From assembly GCA_004154925.1 (NCBI GenBank), contig QJNS01000312.1, positions 17,380 to 81,379 of the forward strand: a DNA stretch of 64,000 bases. Direction: 5' to 3'. This stretch comes from Monosporascus cannonballus. Taxonomy: Eukaryota > Ascomycota > Sordariomycetes > Xylariales. Numbering within the stretch: the stretch's first letter is position 1; each line of letters starts with the position of its first letter. This document shows, one piece after another, positions 33,887 through 46,460 of this stretch. The notes below the pieces were generated by a model. The model had not been told where the DNA came from. It saw only the letters and a list, made by a program, of their open reading frames with translations, and searched no databases. The translations under genes and the position numbers were made by a program.

Positions 33887-34780
33887 TCAAACCGTGCCAC
33901 TGATGCTCAACTCTCGTATCTCCTGTAATACCTGCTCGACTCTGGAGTCAAGCTGGCCCTGGGCGTACTGCTCTCTCGTGTCGGGGTCGAGGTACTGCTG
34001 GACCTGGGCCATGCGGCTATATGCCTCGGCGCAGAAGCGGAGCTGGATCTTGACGAGAGCCTCGAAGCTGGGGTCGAGGTAGGGCACACGTAAGTCGATA
34101 AGCTGCGGCAGTTCCGAGCATAGCTGCTCGTTTAGCTGGTCGTAGGCGGCTCTCGCCATCTCCATCTCCTTCTCGGCGCGGGGTAGCTTCGTGACGTCCT
34201 TGTCGGGCTTCTCGGTTAACTTCTTGACCTTGGCGCGCAGGGCGTCGTAGTCCAGTAGTTTGTGGCCGCGCTTCTTAATGCCTAGACACACGCATGCCGT
34301 TAGTTACCCATCCACACGACATAAGCTGATACACAGCTATCGCCCTGCCACGATACCGCACATAGAATGATGTATCGCAGGAAACGTACACTCATTTACG
34401 TCTGGAAAATAGGAGCAGAACCGCGAGATGGGCTCCAGAACCGTCGTCCGGTAGGGGCCGTCCAGGGATTTTATCGTCTCGGTGTCGAGATCCTCCACGG
34501 CCTGCTTGTAGCTCCTGCTGACACCGTCCTTGGCTCCGGCGTCTCCGTAGAAGGCATCGATGGTCTCGGCTATGCGCATTTGCGAGGCCGTCATTGCTCG
34601 TAAGGAGTCTAGGTATCCCCTTGCCTCCTTTTGTAGTCTGGTCGCAGCAGCCTCCATGCTGCGGAATCGTCGCTCCTCGACCTCGTAATCTCGATCGTTC
34701 GTCTTCTCGACATGGCCCGTCTTCATCATAACCTGCGTCGTGGCGCGGTTGACGTTCTTTTTAAACCCTGCCCAAGACAT
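33887..34780 (-). CDS. RVS161: BAR-domain protein, Rvs161/Hob3 homologue (amphiphysin family)
   Basis: Two exons, 34780-34390 and 34281-33887, with a 108-bp intron (GTACGT..TAG, phase 1); 261 residues, the usual size. It starts MSWAGFKKNVNRATTQV, the conserved amphipathic N-terminus of Rvs161. The BAR coiled helices fill the rest: EERRFRSMEAAATRLQKEA, FCSYFPDVNE, then KKRGHKLLDYDALRAKV and a long C-terminal helix with LRVPYLDPSFEALVKIQ. Rvs161 dimerises with Rvs167 on endocytic tubules, bends membranes and links to actin at scission. The splice makes NE-C-IKKRGHK; the alternative donor two bases earlier fits less well. It diverges from the peptidyl-tRNA hydrolase gene with 613 bp between starts. 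Confidence 0.92.
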
Positions 34781-35393
34781 CTTTCCGGTTGTCGCTCGCT
34801 TCTCGGCTTATTGTTAGGGAGATATTCGAGTCTAAGAAGTGTAGGCGGTGGATGGAAGAGTCAATTCGTAGGAACTCGACCTGTGTAGCGAGCGCGGGAG
34901 ATTTGGTTTGGTTGCAATTGTGTGTATGGATTATGGGGGAAACAAGTTAAGTTAGCGATATTACAATGACGATGTGGTTCAACGTGAGGCTTTGGCGGAG
35001 GAGGCACAACGGCTGGTGCGGGTGTGTGGGCGACGACGTCAGTCAGTGCCCTGCTGCGCCACTTTCTCCTAAGTTACAGTACTTTGGTACAACCTTGGAA
35101 GCAACTCCCAGCTCCGTCTCCAGCTCCGGGTCCTAAAAAAAAGCCGAAGAACATTGGTGGAAGCCCCCAGCTGGCCAAGCTACCCAAACGCCCTGAGTTA
35201 CAGTGGATCATTCGCTAAAATTTCCGAAAATTCACTAATAACGCCTGACAACCATTCCTAAAGTTAGGAGATGTTATAGGTAAAGTCTGTAGCAACTCCG
35301 CACTGAAGTCCGCTCGGATAACATGAAGTCAGCATTCATTTTACATTGCATCCCGCAGACTTAAGGGATAAGGAGGTCACGACCGCCTAATAA
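34781..35393. promoter_or_regulatory. Divergent promoter of RVS161 and peptidyl-tRNA hydrolase genes
   Basis: 613 bp between two head-to-head starts, so both promoters must lie here. An AGTTACAGT nonamer occurs twice (near 35071 and 35198). No TATA box is obvious. The only open frame (35024-35218) is short and motif-free. Confidence 0.6.
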
Positions 35394-36059
35394 ATGGGAA
35401 AATTCAACCCCCACTTCCTGGTCATAAGCCTGGGCAATCCCGGCAGGTACTATGAGACAATGCACTCGGCGGGCCATCTTGCCCTGTTCTCCTTACAGAG
35501 GGTTATCAAGAACGGTGCCGATGCTTCCGGTGCCTCGTCGCCTGGGCAGCCGGACTTCTCACCCTACAAGCGCTGGAAGAAGACGTGTCAGGCCTCCACC
35601 GGCCCCAAGTACACGCTCCTGCAGAGCCCAACGCTCATGAATGTCAGCGGGGAGTTCGTACGGTGGGCCTGGAATGAGACGCTTAAGGGCCACGGCGTGC
35701 CACCCTCGGATCTGGGCTTGGTCGTCCTCCACGACGAACTCGAGACGTGTTTTGGGGTCGTCAGGACGAGACAGTGGGGTACGAGCCACCGCGGCCATAA
35801 CGGCATCAAGAGTATCTACCAGAAGTTGCAGATCAAGGATTACCCGGGCGCCCGGTGGGCGCGCATCTCAGTCGGCATCGACAGACCTGAGAGTCGAGAC
35901 CCGGAGGATGTGGCGGACTATGTGTTGTCGCCGTTGACAAGCCAACAAAAAAAGGTTATTGATACCGAGGTCGGGTCGAGAGTCCTGGACTCTCTAAATC
36001 AGCTGGAATCGCTGTGGGGGCAACAGCACGACAAGGACACGCCCAAGGACACTACATAA
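35394..36059 (+). CDS. PTH1: Peptidyl-tRNA hydrolase (Pth1/bacterial type)
   Basis: Single exon, 221 residues. It carries the Pth signatures in order: VISLGNPG, YETMHSAGH with the catalytic His, TLMNVSGEFV with the substrate Asn, VVLHDELE with the Asp, and HRGHNGIKSI with the second Asn. The family cleaves the ester bond of peptidyl-tRNA that drops off ribosomes, recycling tRNA; eukaryotic members often serve mitochondria, but no clear presequence is visible here. ATG 35394 is fixed by an in-frame TAA directly before it. There is an insert between the His and Asn motifs (a Ser/Gly/Pro loop, residues about 45-60), and the C-terminus is an acidic, Lys-rich extension. Confidence 0.93.
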   Translation: MGKFNPHFLVISLGNPGRYYETMHSAGHLALFSLQRVIKNGADASGASSPGQPDFSPYKRWKKTCQASTGPKYTLLQSPTLMNVSGEFVRWAWNETLKGHGVPPSDLGLVVLHDELETCFGVVRTRQWGTSHRGHNGIKSIYQKLQIKDYPGARWARISVGIDRPESRDPEDVADYVLSPLTSQQKKVIDTEVGSRVLDSLNQLESLWGQQHDKDTPKDTT

Positions 36060-37611
36060 ATAAAAATCGTATCATCGACCGGGAGAGGAGGCGAATTGGT
36101 GATCGGCAATTCTTCGTTCGCCTACCGTTGTACTACACAGCTACCTGGGGGCTCCGTGTATTATACGTCGTCAGCTTCTACCGCCGCCCCTCAGCCACAG
36201 CATGAACCCCATTCAGGCCGGTTGTCTTCGGGAGGGACCTATCGAGGAGAACCGTTGTGGCGCTTCCCCGGGGAAGGGTGCTGATGTTATTGGCATTAAA
36301 GCGTGAAGCCTTGTATGTGATCAGCAAACCATTCACCGACAGGCATGGCTTTTGGATCCAGCTCAGGTTGACGCAACTACCGACTAACGGATGGTATCAA
36401 GGGTACTCGTGGGGTAGACTTCAGGATAGGGCTCTCGATTAGATGAGACAGGTCTCAAGACGGAAGGCATCGGCAATAAAAAAGCGAAGACATGGACCAT
36501 AAAGATGATCAGTCATACATATGAGTAATTACCATCTATAAGTAGAGCTAATGTCATGCCCATCAGCAGCTCAATGCCCTTAATATGGTTCGAGCTCTTA
36601 GCATACATCTACCTCGTATAGGTGCCCCAGCGTTTGCCTCCTAGTATATATATATGTATATACTGATGCTACTCCATCCAGGCCGAGACCTGCTGGGCCT
36701 TGCTGGCTTCCCCTGACAATGACGATGGCGACGCGTCGTTGACAATAATATCGAAGACGATGTCCTAGTGGATTGCTGTCACCTGTATGGCCATCATCGC
36801 CGCCTTCTAATTCCCGTGCATCAATTCAATGCCGGCGGCCAGAGCCGCATTCCGAGGAGCTTAGCGTATGGCTAGCCGATCATAACTGGTAGTAGCTCTG
36901 ACGATCTGCCCCGACCGCGGCTTTCATCCTCTGGGGACTCCGCCCGCATAGCATATGCCGCCTTGGTTCTGCTTCTCCTGGGATGCTCGCGGCGGCGCTA
37001 TAGAGGTATGGAATTAGCATGGTTACGTATAATATGCATGGGAGAATGAGGGATTTTGCAGCTCATGGTTGCGACAACTCTGTCTTTTCTTCGCCTGGCA
37101 TGCCATCTTCACTGGGCACCCCGCTTCGTACTCCTTGGGAGTTGGAGAAGTTGTGGAGCTGAATGGTTGTATTTTATCCAAGATGATATGTCGGCCCAGA
37201 GATTCATTCCTGGCCAATAGAAAGTCAAGAGACCTGGAGCTCTGGGCGGCGTCGGAAGGGTTATTTTGGGTCCCGCATAGGGGTCTCTATGGTGTGTCAC
37301 AAGGCGGAAGATTTTATCCAGCACTCTACGCAGTGAGTGCCAGGGGTTCGCCCCTAACAAAATTGCATATAAAAACTTCCAGTATTCAGGTACGAAGGGG
37401 GCTATTGAACAACTAAAGTAGAAGCACAGCCCAGGTGAGGTCATAAATTTATCGAGTTCCCTTTGGGGGACCAGTAGTACTGGCTAGGGCACGGAATGTG
37501 GTCGTGGGCCATTTGAAAGTGTCCGTCGACCGTCTCAACACCAAATTCTTCCATTACTGTGACTTTCATTGAACGGCGAGTCACGGGGAGTCCCAATGCT
37601 TTTTACAAAAG
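36060..37611. other. Intergenic, no gene seen
   Basis: Contains a short TA run (36643-36663). The sequence at about 36660-37010 has patches of coding-like composition interrupted by stops in every frame. The frame at 37069-37416 lacks an ATG start. The end should hold the promoter of the TRP-like channel gene. Confidence 0.45.
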
Positions 37612-40010
37612 ATGAACCGCTTCGGCCTAGTCCAGCTGCTGGCGACGTGCGTGCTAACGTGCACATCAGCGGCCTACGTACAATGGCAACCTTGCGACAA
37701 TGATGCGCATCATTTGGCTGACGGTAGCTTTGTCCCTGGAAGCCTAAGCGCGAGCTTAATACATGTCAATGACACGCATGATCGCCTGTCTTTCAAAGTC
37801 TCGCGATGGATGGAAGCAGCCGAGTGTGCCCGCTGGCGCCCCAAGATACCGTCGGCGGAGTTGGAGATTGACCTCCTGGGCCAGTCTCGTACTCACCACT
37901 CCGAAATAAATGCGACATGCAGAGGTCTAACGGCGAGGCACAACCTATCCAGCCTCGATCTTTCATTTGCCGAGAACATGGACGCGTTTCATCATCTTTC
38001 CACTTTTCACGCCACTATTCACCTGGCTAGGTTTGGTGCTGAAGAGAAGGGCTGTTTGCAGGCATACATTACCCCTGCGTTTAGCCCTGCAGTACGAACT
38101 GCACTGCGTTATGCACCCTTGGGCATTCTCCTCTTCGTCCTTCTTGTAGGCGTTGCTCGTTCTATTCCGGTGTCAGGAGAATCTTCGCCGCAGAGCGTGC
38201 TCCCGGGTGTTGCCGACTGTCTTCATTATCTCCAGTTCGTCTTCCTTACGGGAAGCCTAAGCCTATTCTACCCCGGATTTTACCAGCCGGCAGTGGGCCG
38301 TTTGGGTTGGGTGTCCCTTCTTGCCGGCGGCTTCGTCAACCATGGCCATCCGTACGCCGGTGTCAGTGGTGGTATCTATGAGCTCAACGGCACGTACGGC
38401 GGCACCCTGGGTCTAGAATTGATGACGCAGATAGTCGGCGCCCCCCCGACGATGGATACGTGGATGAATATGGTCATCCTCATCGCCATCATTACAATTG
38501 CTTCTGCCCTCTTCCTCGAGATGTACCGGCGTCTGGCACAATCCGCGGATCCAGACATGGATTCTGACACGCAAGAGCCGGCACCAGCAGGCCTGCGGCA
38601 CACTTTCTACCGGACCCTTCGCCTTATTCTGTCCTACTTTATGATGCCCCTTGTTGCTCTGTCGTTTTACCAAATCAATTATGCGACTCAGCTGCCCGCC
38701 TACCACATCTCGCTCGCCGCCCTCGTCGTGGCTGCTAACATAATCGCCTTGATATGGCTACTGTCACACGTCCCGACGCGGAGCCTGGGCGTCTTAATCT
38801 TCGACAACAGCAAGAGGTACAGTCAGCTGTCAACGTCCGAGACCGGGAAGAAGCAAGATAAGCGGTTCATCCTGACCCTCTTCACCTTAACCTTTATCCG
38901 CGGCGCCGCCATCGGCGGGCTTCAGATCTGGGGGCCGGCACAATTGGCTGTCCTCGGGGCGTGTGATGTTGTCCTACTCGCCTGCGCAGTGCAGTTCCAG
39001 GCGTACAGTATGTTCTCGATAGGTGTGGTGACTGCGCTGGTGCGGCTTTCGAGCCTCTTGCTCATGGTGACTTTCGTGCGGGGACTTGCGTCGGATAATA
39101 CGAGAAGCGTCGTCGGCTATCTGATCCTGACTGCACATATGTGTGTTTTAGTTCTCGGCTTTTTCGTCCCTACTCTTTTACACCTTGGGAAGTTATGTGT
39201 TCGCTTTTCAGGAGGTTCAAGTCCCGATGTATGTCCTTCCTACAACGGTACCAATGTTACACGCAGGCTGACAGACTACCACAGCAACCACCGGTCTACG
39301 GGCTGCGTGACCTCCGTCGTCGGCCCGCCTCAAGGACTGACCTGCTAGGCTCTTCTGCATTCCACCCAAAGCCCTATGATCCCTACGGGCATGATAGTGC
39401 AATCTACCCAGAGCCATACAGCACCTGCTTACCGAAATCGGACTCGATTTCGACTTCAGGTCGTCATTACTATAGGCCGCCGCGACACTCTCATGTCTGC
39501 TCCCACCGCTCTGGCGACACCCTTCGCGACCTGAGCCGTATGCGATCGACCGCAACATCCCCCGCTATATCCAGCCGCCAGCCCTCGGCCTCTCGCCGAT
39601 CCGAGAGCGATGACCTGGTAAGGGGTTTGGCAGAGAGTTCAGACTCGTCATCGCGGACGACCAAGTCGTCAGAGTCAACGGGCCCCCACGAATGGAACCA
39701 TGGATCAGATATAACCAGTAGCGCCGCCCTCGCTGCCGTCGGAACGCCGCTGGGTCCGCGATGGGGGGATTATTCATTCCGCGAGGTCGATCTCTACTAC
39801 TGTGCGCCGAACCCCGCGGTAGCTAAAGGGAATCCGAGTGGAGCTTCGGCACCCCCACCGTCGCGGGCACACGTGCGTTCTTCATCGCCGTTTAACCTTT
39901 GGGCGAGGGTCTCCGGGCAGCCGAGTACTGCGGAACGGGGCTTTTCAGTTGTTCGCTCGGCTTCAAACCCTCCCCCTTCACAATTCCAAGGGCCAAAACA
40001 AGGCCATTAA
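37612..40010 (+). CDS. Flc/TRP-like multispanning membrane protein (ML-like + TRP domain)
   Basis: Two exons, 37612-39228 and 39285-40010, with a 56-bp intron (GATGTATGT..CCACAG, branch GCTGACAG); 780 residues. A signal peptide (residues 1-20) and a luminal ML-like domain with paired cysteines (QPCDNDAH, then INATCRGLT and GCLQAYITP) precede about nine membrane helices from residue 160. The family hallmark YELNGTYGGTLGLELMTQIV sits before the main helices. A 240-residue Ser-rich cytosolic tail (PYGHDSAIYPEPYS, then WGDYSFREVDLYY) is encoded only after the intron. Relatives are the yeast Flc proteins and S. pombe Pkd2, involved in ER/vacuolar calcium, FAD transport and wall integrity. Without splicing the frame stops at 39348 with a 40-residue unrelated end. 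Confidence 0.88.
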
Positions 40011-41183
40011 CCAAGTGATATCCATGCTTCTCCCTGTGTTGTACTCCCTAGGTGTTGTGGTTACGACGTTAATTATAAATCCTGATCTTTGTAATTGTAC
40101 GTACACAATGGAATATAGACAGCAAAGCAATTCATAAAACGGAAACTCTCAAAGTCCTAGAAGTTGTTCGTAGATCGTGCTCGTAGTATGTAAACTAGTA
40201 GTTATCTTTGACAATCTGTCAGGAGCTTAGAAACTTCAATTTTCCGATATATTATGTTTGTATGCTACCTCGCAAAGCCCTAAATGGCATCAACCGGATA
40301 TCGTTACAATTTCCTCCTTGTATACAAGCCTTTGAGGAGCTTCACCTTCACAATATTAGCTTAGTAAGACTATGTTTTCCTACATCTGACCTTCTACAGT
40401 CATGCCCTTACATTAGTCCTTCGGTATCTCTCTGCCATACATATCTACACAAAAACCCGACTCATAACCCATAGACAGTCATTAATAAGCCCTTCCGAAT
40501 GCAAGAGCGCCTTCCTTTAGAATCAAAGAATGTAACGTACGGGTTCACGCCTCTCCCCTTTTCACGAGGGCGTGCTCATGCTATTGGCTAGCCTTGTTTT
40601 CTCGAAACATCTCACTGGCTCAAGCCGTGTGATTAGCTCACAGTCGCGTGTCATCCATCTCTCCTATATCTGTTGCTCCTCGTCCCTCGTCCCTCATCAC
40701 TCGCCTCTCCCCTCATTTTCACGCTTTCCAAAAACCACGGAGGGGGGCTTTTTTTTTTTTTTAGCTGCGTCATACGTTCGCTTCCAAACTCTGTTGCCAA
40801 CAGGGTTTGCACCTTCTTTTTACACCTACTTACTAAGTGGTCCGTGTATCTCTCTCCTTCCATGTCTCATTCCTTCTCGAACTCAGATAAAGAAGCACCT
40901 GCTCGAGCGGGACCAGCTGGAGGTTGCTTGGGCCACAATAAGACTGCCTATCTAACCCCTCTATCTGCATTGAGTGAGTCTTCATCCCATGTGAACAATG
41001 GACCAATTGGCTTGGCTTGGAATAAGAGTCATGTTTGCCTGATCTTTTGGAGTCATTCACATTTTTCTTTTTATTCACACACTACTCTGCTCAATCTGAA
41101 GCACTAAGAGTATCTTCGCCGGCGCTGTACAGCAAGTATGGTCTCATCTAAGAAACGCCGACTGAAAGGAAGACTGCACGATA
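40011..41183. other. Intergenic, pyrimidine-rich
   Basis: Contains a T14 run (40749-40762) and a C/T-rich stretch from about 40550 to 40900, typical of fungal promoters, upstream of the hypothetical gene at 41184. Frames crossing it (40572-40955, 40673-41107) are Ser/Leu/Phe-rich artefacts of the pyrimidine bias. Confidence 0.5.
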
Positions 41184-42044
41184 ATGGCTACAATATCAGA
41201 GCAACACAGAGAGGTTGTGAGGTCTCGCCTCGTTCAGGAGCTGAAACAGCTTGACCGAACCCACCGGATGATCGTGATGCTCCTAGAGTGCGAGCATCCT
41301 GATTGGGGCGACCCCGGAGCCGAAGCTGCACATGAAGCTGCTCTTTCTATTGTCCGGGGAGCTTTTCGCACGAGACCCAAGCTCAGCCCTCAGGAGATCT
41401 CGGAGATACGCAAGAAGGACCGTGAGAGAGCTGGCCTTAACCGATCTATTGCACAACCTCCATCCCACAAGTTCTCGCAAAGCAATGGCCTTGTCCGCCC
41501 TGCACGCTCCCTCCAACCATCTTCTCTCGAGATCACCAAAGACAAGCACATTGCACCTAATCGCCCTGACCCCAAAGACATTGCACTGCCGATGGATGAT
41601 GACGACAACCTACAAGTCCAACAGCCACAGCTTTCTACACCCCTCTGCAGCGATGCTTCCGTCAGTTGCGCAACCCTGACTAACCGTGCCCACGCTGAAG
41701 CTATGCGCCGTCTGGACCGCTGCGCCATTACGCCCTCCGGCCTGGCACAGCTCGAAACCAAACGCGCAACCGTCTGGAATCGCATCTCCCAAATCGATGC
41801 TGCTCAGAAGGAGCTAGAAACGAAGCTCAACGCGCGGGCTCGCGAGCGGTGGCAGCGGTTAAAGAGGCCGCAGTGCTTTAAGGGGGCTTCGCTGAGTATC
41901 TCTCGGGGACGTGGGTCACGGCTGAGCTCCTACACTGCTATTGACGATGCCGACGACCCGTTTGGAGAGAGGAACGCGCGGTGTGAGAGGGAGGCGCTGT
42001 GGGAGCCGGAGTTCAGGCATAGGGATAGGGAGGTAATATGGTGA
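41184..42044 (+). CDS. Hypothetical protein, 286 residues
   Basis: A single uninterrupted ATG frame, too long to be chance. It begins MATISEQHREVVRSRLVQEL with a predicted helix, has an acidic/aromatic segment (LLECEHPDWGDPG), a Lys/Arg/Glu helix (SPQEISEIRKKDRERAGL), a polar linker with a DDDD run, and a second helical part (RAHAEAMRRLDRCAITPSG and QIDAAQKELETKLNARARER). No signal peptide, membrane segment or known domain is seen, so it is likely soluble and partly coiled-coil. The function is unknown to me. Neighbours give no clue. Confidence 0.65.
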   Translation: MATISEQHREVVRSRLVQELKQLDRTHRMIVMLLECEHPDWGDPGAEAAHEAALSIVRGAFRTRPKLSPQEISEIRKKDRERAGLNRSIAQPPSHKFSQSNGLVRPARSLQPSSLEITKDKHIAPNRPDPKDIALPMDDDDNLQVQQPQLSTPLCSDASVSCATLTNRAHAEAMRRLDRCAITPSGLAQLETKRATVWNRISQIDAAQKELETKLNARARERWQRLKRPQCFKGASLSISRGRGSRLSSYTAIDDADDPFGERNARCEREALWEPEFRHRDREVIW

Positions 42045-44078
42045 TTGGAAACGGTGTGCTAGGCTATAGGACTAATGCGACGCCACTGAGCCGCCGGTTT
42101 AATCATCGTCTCCAGTGTACACATATATCAATACGAACCACCCCACCGTAACACCTATGTTGAGCTTACGTCAAAAGGCCCTGCCTGGGATAGCACTTAT
42201 TCTCCTAGTATTACGCCCCTGACCCCCGTGTGAGTAATTACCTTAACTACGTGTTATACTGATTCGCACTTAGGCCATGGTCTCGGGGGCGAAGCGGAAA
42301 GAGTTGAGAAGACCACGCCAAGAACAGCCGGACGGGGGTTTCTGTATGGCCAATGAAACAGTCCCATTCTCCGGGATATCCGCACATTTATTGCTCTCTA
42401 CCCACGGATTCCCTCTGTAGCTTATTATTGGAGTCCTGAGCATACCCTTCACTACTGATTAGCCCTCTGGTACTTCAGGTATGTTCCGAACTTGTCCTTC
42501 ACTTCGAGTCTAGCCTCGAGGGCGTCCAGCTCGTTCTTGTCCTTTGGATCCAATGAACCACGTACTCGCCGAGCCATCACCTGGGGACAGGATATTCCAT
42601 GTGTTGCAAGCGAGGTCGAGTCACCGTTGCAGTCACGTCCCATTACACTGCGGGTTGCGACGCATCGCGTAAAACGCCACGTGCAGTCGTCGAACGAGAT
42701 AACGGAGGAAGCCATCTTGAGACTGAACTCCACTGCTGGAGGGTTTAGCGATATACACCGACAGCTATGTGTAACATGGATAATGCTAATCACGCTACCG
42801 CTGATCACAAACTAAGATGCTGAGGAAGTCGTCAACCTTGAAATGGATGAGAAGTCCCCGAGAGTCGGTGGCGAAGACGATCGAAACCAGAACCAAACCA
42901 GGGGAAGTGGCGCCACTCCTGGGAGATTGGAAGCTGAGATCGAGACGCCCGCCCCAGGTGTTTGACGTCCCATTCACGCCCTCGGCTGCCTTTCAACCGG
43001 AGAGACGAGGGGGTAGACGTTCTGCAAGTCCAGGCCATGACCGTCGACGGGCATCCCGGCCGAAAAAATAGGCGGGTCAGCCTCATAGTTCATACCCGTG
43101 CAGCCGGATGTCGGGCTGGCGATCCAGTTCTATGAGACGCATCCGAAAAGTGGATGTCGTTCTGGATGGCCCGGCACATTGGTAGTCCGGGGATGGTTAC
43201 CATGGGTGACATACCGGCTCTTTCGGGAACGGGGAGTAACTCGATTGGTGTAAGTTACTTGACTCTCCATATCGACGAGGGTGGACACTGCATCCTCCTG
43301 CTATATCAAGGCTAGAGCGGCGTAGCCGAGAGATATTGGACTTGTCAAACGGGGAACATATTGTCTCCAACTTCTTAGTGGTGGAATTCTCTACGAGTTC
43401 GAATCAGCAAAGCCATCATCACCTTGGCAACTGCTTACATAACATTACCTACCGGGTCTGTCCAACGGGGCCCATACTTACATGAAGGCAAACACTCTAC
43501 CTCCTAAGTTATATAACTACTCTAGACTCCCAAGCGGGCGGAGTCCTCCACTCTCCACCATTTAGGTTGCCGGGCCGAAATTAGCCTGCTGGCATTTCCG
43601 CGAATCGGAGCCAATGATGCGCCTGCCTCTATCCGAAACGGGGAATCGCCGCCCCTTTAGGAAAATCTATCCCCGGCGTCCGGGGGGGTTTCATCCCCAT
43701 GTCCGCCAGGGCACGCTTGGGGGTTGTACGAGGTTAAATGCGCCCCAATAGAATAACGCTCTATCACTTCGATGCCATCTCATCGCCTGCTCTCTGCGCT
43801 CGTTCTCTGCCACGCAGTCCCTGCTACAACGGGCCGCCACTCAATGCCACGGCGTGATGGCCAAGATGAAGGACCGTCGTAAAAGGTTCGATGAAGACCG
43901 AGGTCGAGGTATGCAGGAGGCTATAATAAGCAGCGACCGGACCGGGGCGATGATCTACAATCAAGCCTCTTCGTAGATCAACCAGCTCGCTAGATCGACC
44001 TTCTCGCGGTCAACCGGTCTATACCTACGATACGAAATCAGGTTATCAACGAGCGTCCCCCTGATTCGGTCGCAGACC
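42045..44078. other. Intergenic, one doubtful minus frame
   Basis: A minus frame inside 42452-42718 starts MASSVISFDDCTWRFTRC and ends in a helical LDALEARLEVKDKFGTYLKY; it could be a small gene or an exon, but no partner exon was found. A tRNA-like A-box/B-box pair lies at 43323-43405 and was rejected because the stems do not pair. The rest is featureless. Confidence 0.4.
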
Positions 44079-45202
44079 ATGTTCTGCACCACCAGGAAGG
44101 CCGGCACGGCCTTGCTCGCCCTGGCGTCGTGCCTGCTGGGCGCGGCGAGCGCGTTCACTAACCCGGTCCGCCGCCCCGGCGGCAGCGACCCGTTCATCGC
44201 CTACCCCGGCGACGGCTACTACTACATGATGTCGACATCGTGGACCAACCTCGAGATCGCGCGGTCCAAGACCATCGAGGGCCTCAAGACGGCGCCCAAG
44301 AAGGTCGTCTACCGCACCGACGCGCCCAGCCGCTGCTGCAACGTCTGGGCCCCCGAGGTCCACTACCTCAACGGCAGCTGGTACATCTACTACACCGCCG
44401 GCAACGCCAACAACCTGGACGGGCAGAACCTGCACGTCCTTAAGGGTACGCCGTTATCTCGCTATTCGCTCGTCCGCGGCTAACTAGCCTCTCCCTGTCT
44501 TCGGTCTTTCCTATCCCCATACCGTAGTCTCAATGGGTAGCCGGGTTGGATCGAGCTCACGCGCATAAAATCACAGGCGGCGCGACCCCCTGGGACGAGT
44601 ACAAGTACGCTGGACGGCTGACCAACGCGTGGTCGATCGACGGGTCGGTGATCCGGGTAAACGGCTGGGGCAACTACCTGGCGTACTCGTGCTTCCACGG
44701 GGTGCGGTACCAGTCGACGTGCCTGCAGAAGCTCGGAAACGACAACGTGTCGCTGACGGGGCCCATCAGCGTGGTCTCGCAGCCGTCGGAGTCCTGGGAG
44801 CGGAGCGGCACGCCCGTCCAGGAGGGCCAGGTCGCCCTCTACTACGGCGGAAAGACCTACATCGTCTACTCGGCCAACCACTGCTGGACGCCCGACTACT
44901 GCCTCGCGACGCTCGAGTGGGACGGCCGCACCGACCCCATGCGGCCCGGCGCGTGGGAGAAGTCCAAAGGCTGCGTCTTCTCCAAGGCCAACGGCCACTA
45001 CGGCACCGGCCACAACAGCTTCTTCCGGAGCCCCGACGGCAGCCAGACCTGGAACGTCTACCACGCCACCTCGAACGCCAACGGCGCCTGCGACGATAGC
45101 AGGTACGCCATGGTCCAGGTCCTGGGCACCAAACCCGACGGGTCGCCCGACTTCGGAACCCCCCTCCCCTTCGGTGCGGACATCGCGGAGCCTAAGCGAT
45201 GA
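44079..45202 (+). CDS. Secreted GH43 glycosidase (arabinofuranosidase type)
   Basis: Two exons, 44079-44445 and 44577-45202, with a 131-bp intron (GTACGC..CACAG, phase 1); 330 residues. The signal peptide is residues 1-25 (LLGAASA), followed directly by the five-bladed propeller. The GH43 catalytic acids are visible: Asp37 in GSDPFIAY (base), the Asp in WSIDGSVI (pKa modulator) and the Glu in TPVQEGQVALYY (acid). CCNVWAPEVHYLNGSWYIYY and YGTGHNSFF are typical of the subfamily that includes exo-alpha-1,5-L-arabinofuranosidases, which release arabinose from arabinan. Xylosidase or mixed activity cannot be excluded. Codons are almost all G/C-ending, unlike the flanking DNA. Confidence 0.9.
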
Positions 45203-46460
45203 TAGGGAGACGGCCGTGATTCCTTAGGCGGCGTCTTGGTTGGGACTCGAGGTGCCCTGTCTCTTCTACCCTCCGACTATATAATTCTAGGCTGGTATAC
45301 AATAGCTTCTGAATAAATGGAATTGCCAACCCAGTACTCATCATGCTCACAGTGAGTTCTTGCTACTGAGAGGGGAAGCACACCGGACGGTTACAGGTGA
45401 CCGCTCGCTCCGGCATGGACTTGAAACACGTCCATCGAGCCGGTATCAAGGTAGGGGAAATCCATGAGACGATGAGACGACACGAGACATAGAAAAAGGG
45501 ATCGGATAAGGTCACAATCCACGGCCGCATAGCGAAACTGCATTGCATGAGAATGTAGCCAGGAGAGGTGCGACCACGCCTGCCTAGTTAATGACCACGG
45601 ACCCCAGGGGCTACGGGAGTTGTCGAAGAACCGCGAATGTCCACTTCTCCCAAGCCGCCGCCAGCAGCCATAGAGCTCCCCGGGGTCCTAACCACGCTTT
45701 CCCCTAGGGAGGTTACTACCACAGCCGACGACTGCTAGCCGGCCGGGCCTTTCTCTCATTTTATCCACGATCTCAGTAAGTTCTTAAGAAACTTCCAACG
45801 GACTGGTTAGTGTGTTTTGTCCCTCTGGCCTTGTACGTGATCAGACCACATAGATGATGGTCTCAAAGTCATGCTTCGAAGTGTGCTTGGCGGTAGCTTA
45901 AGCGGGAAGGAGTTAGTGCTGAGGACTTGCTCGTTCTGATGCAAGGGCAGTTCTAAGTCCTCAATGAAGATAAGTTAGAAGAGCCTGGCAGTGTCTAAGC
46001 ATCCCGCTGTGTTTAGTTCAAAGTCTCACCCGAACCTACGTGGCCATATTGGACAAAGAGGCCCATGGAAATCAACAACGGAATGAGAGAGTGATGCCGA
46101 CAGCCGTACGGGCTGTATAGGGGTAACAGTGCAGGGCGTAGGCCCAGGGAGGTATTAAGAACGAATATATTGAGCAACTACATCGCAGCCGTGACAACAT
46201 GGCAAACCCGCCCGACGCCTGACCTCATGCAAATCCGCTGAGCCTGTTCTAAGGCTCTCCGTTCGCCTCCGCTCTTCGATATTGTCGGCCAGCCAGAATA
46301 AATTCTTAGAAAAATGCAATGGACCTCACCCCGAGCCCCGGCTTCTGAAACTCCGCACATGCCGACAAGGGGAAAAGGAATGATCGTATGTTTTAGATGG
46401 GCCGGACGCCCACCGTCATCGGCAAGCGGATCTAACCCAGTCTATTCTGGCGGTTTGTCA
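45203..46460. other. Convergent intergenic region
   Basis: Lies between the stops of the GH43 gene (+) and UBC1 (-). No gene, RNA or repeat is recognised. Confidence 0.5.

Noticed and set aside
43313..43420. tRNA-like A-box (TAGCCGAG) and B-box (GTTCGAATC) about 75 bp apart
   Set aside because: The acceptor and T stems do not pair when the standard positions are laid out, and no anticodon arm with a sensible variable arm fits. At best a very old tRNA relic.
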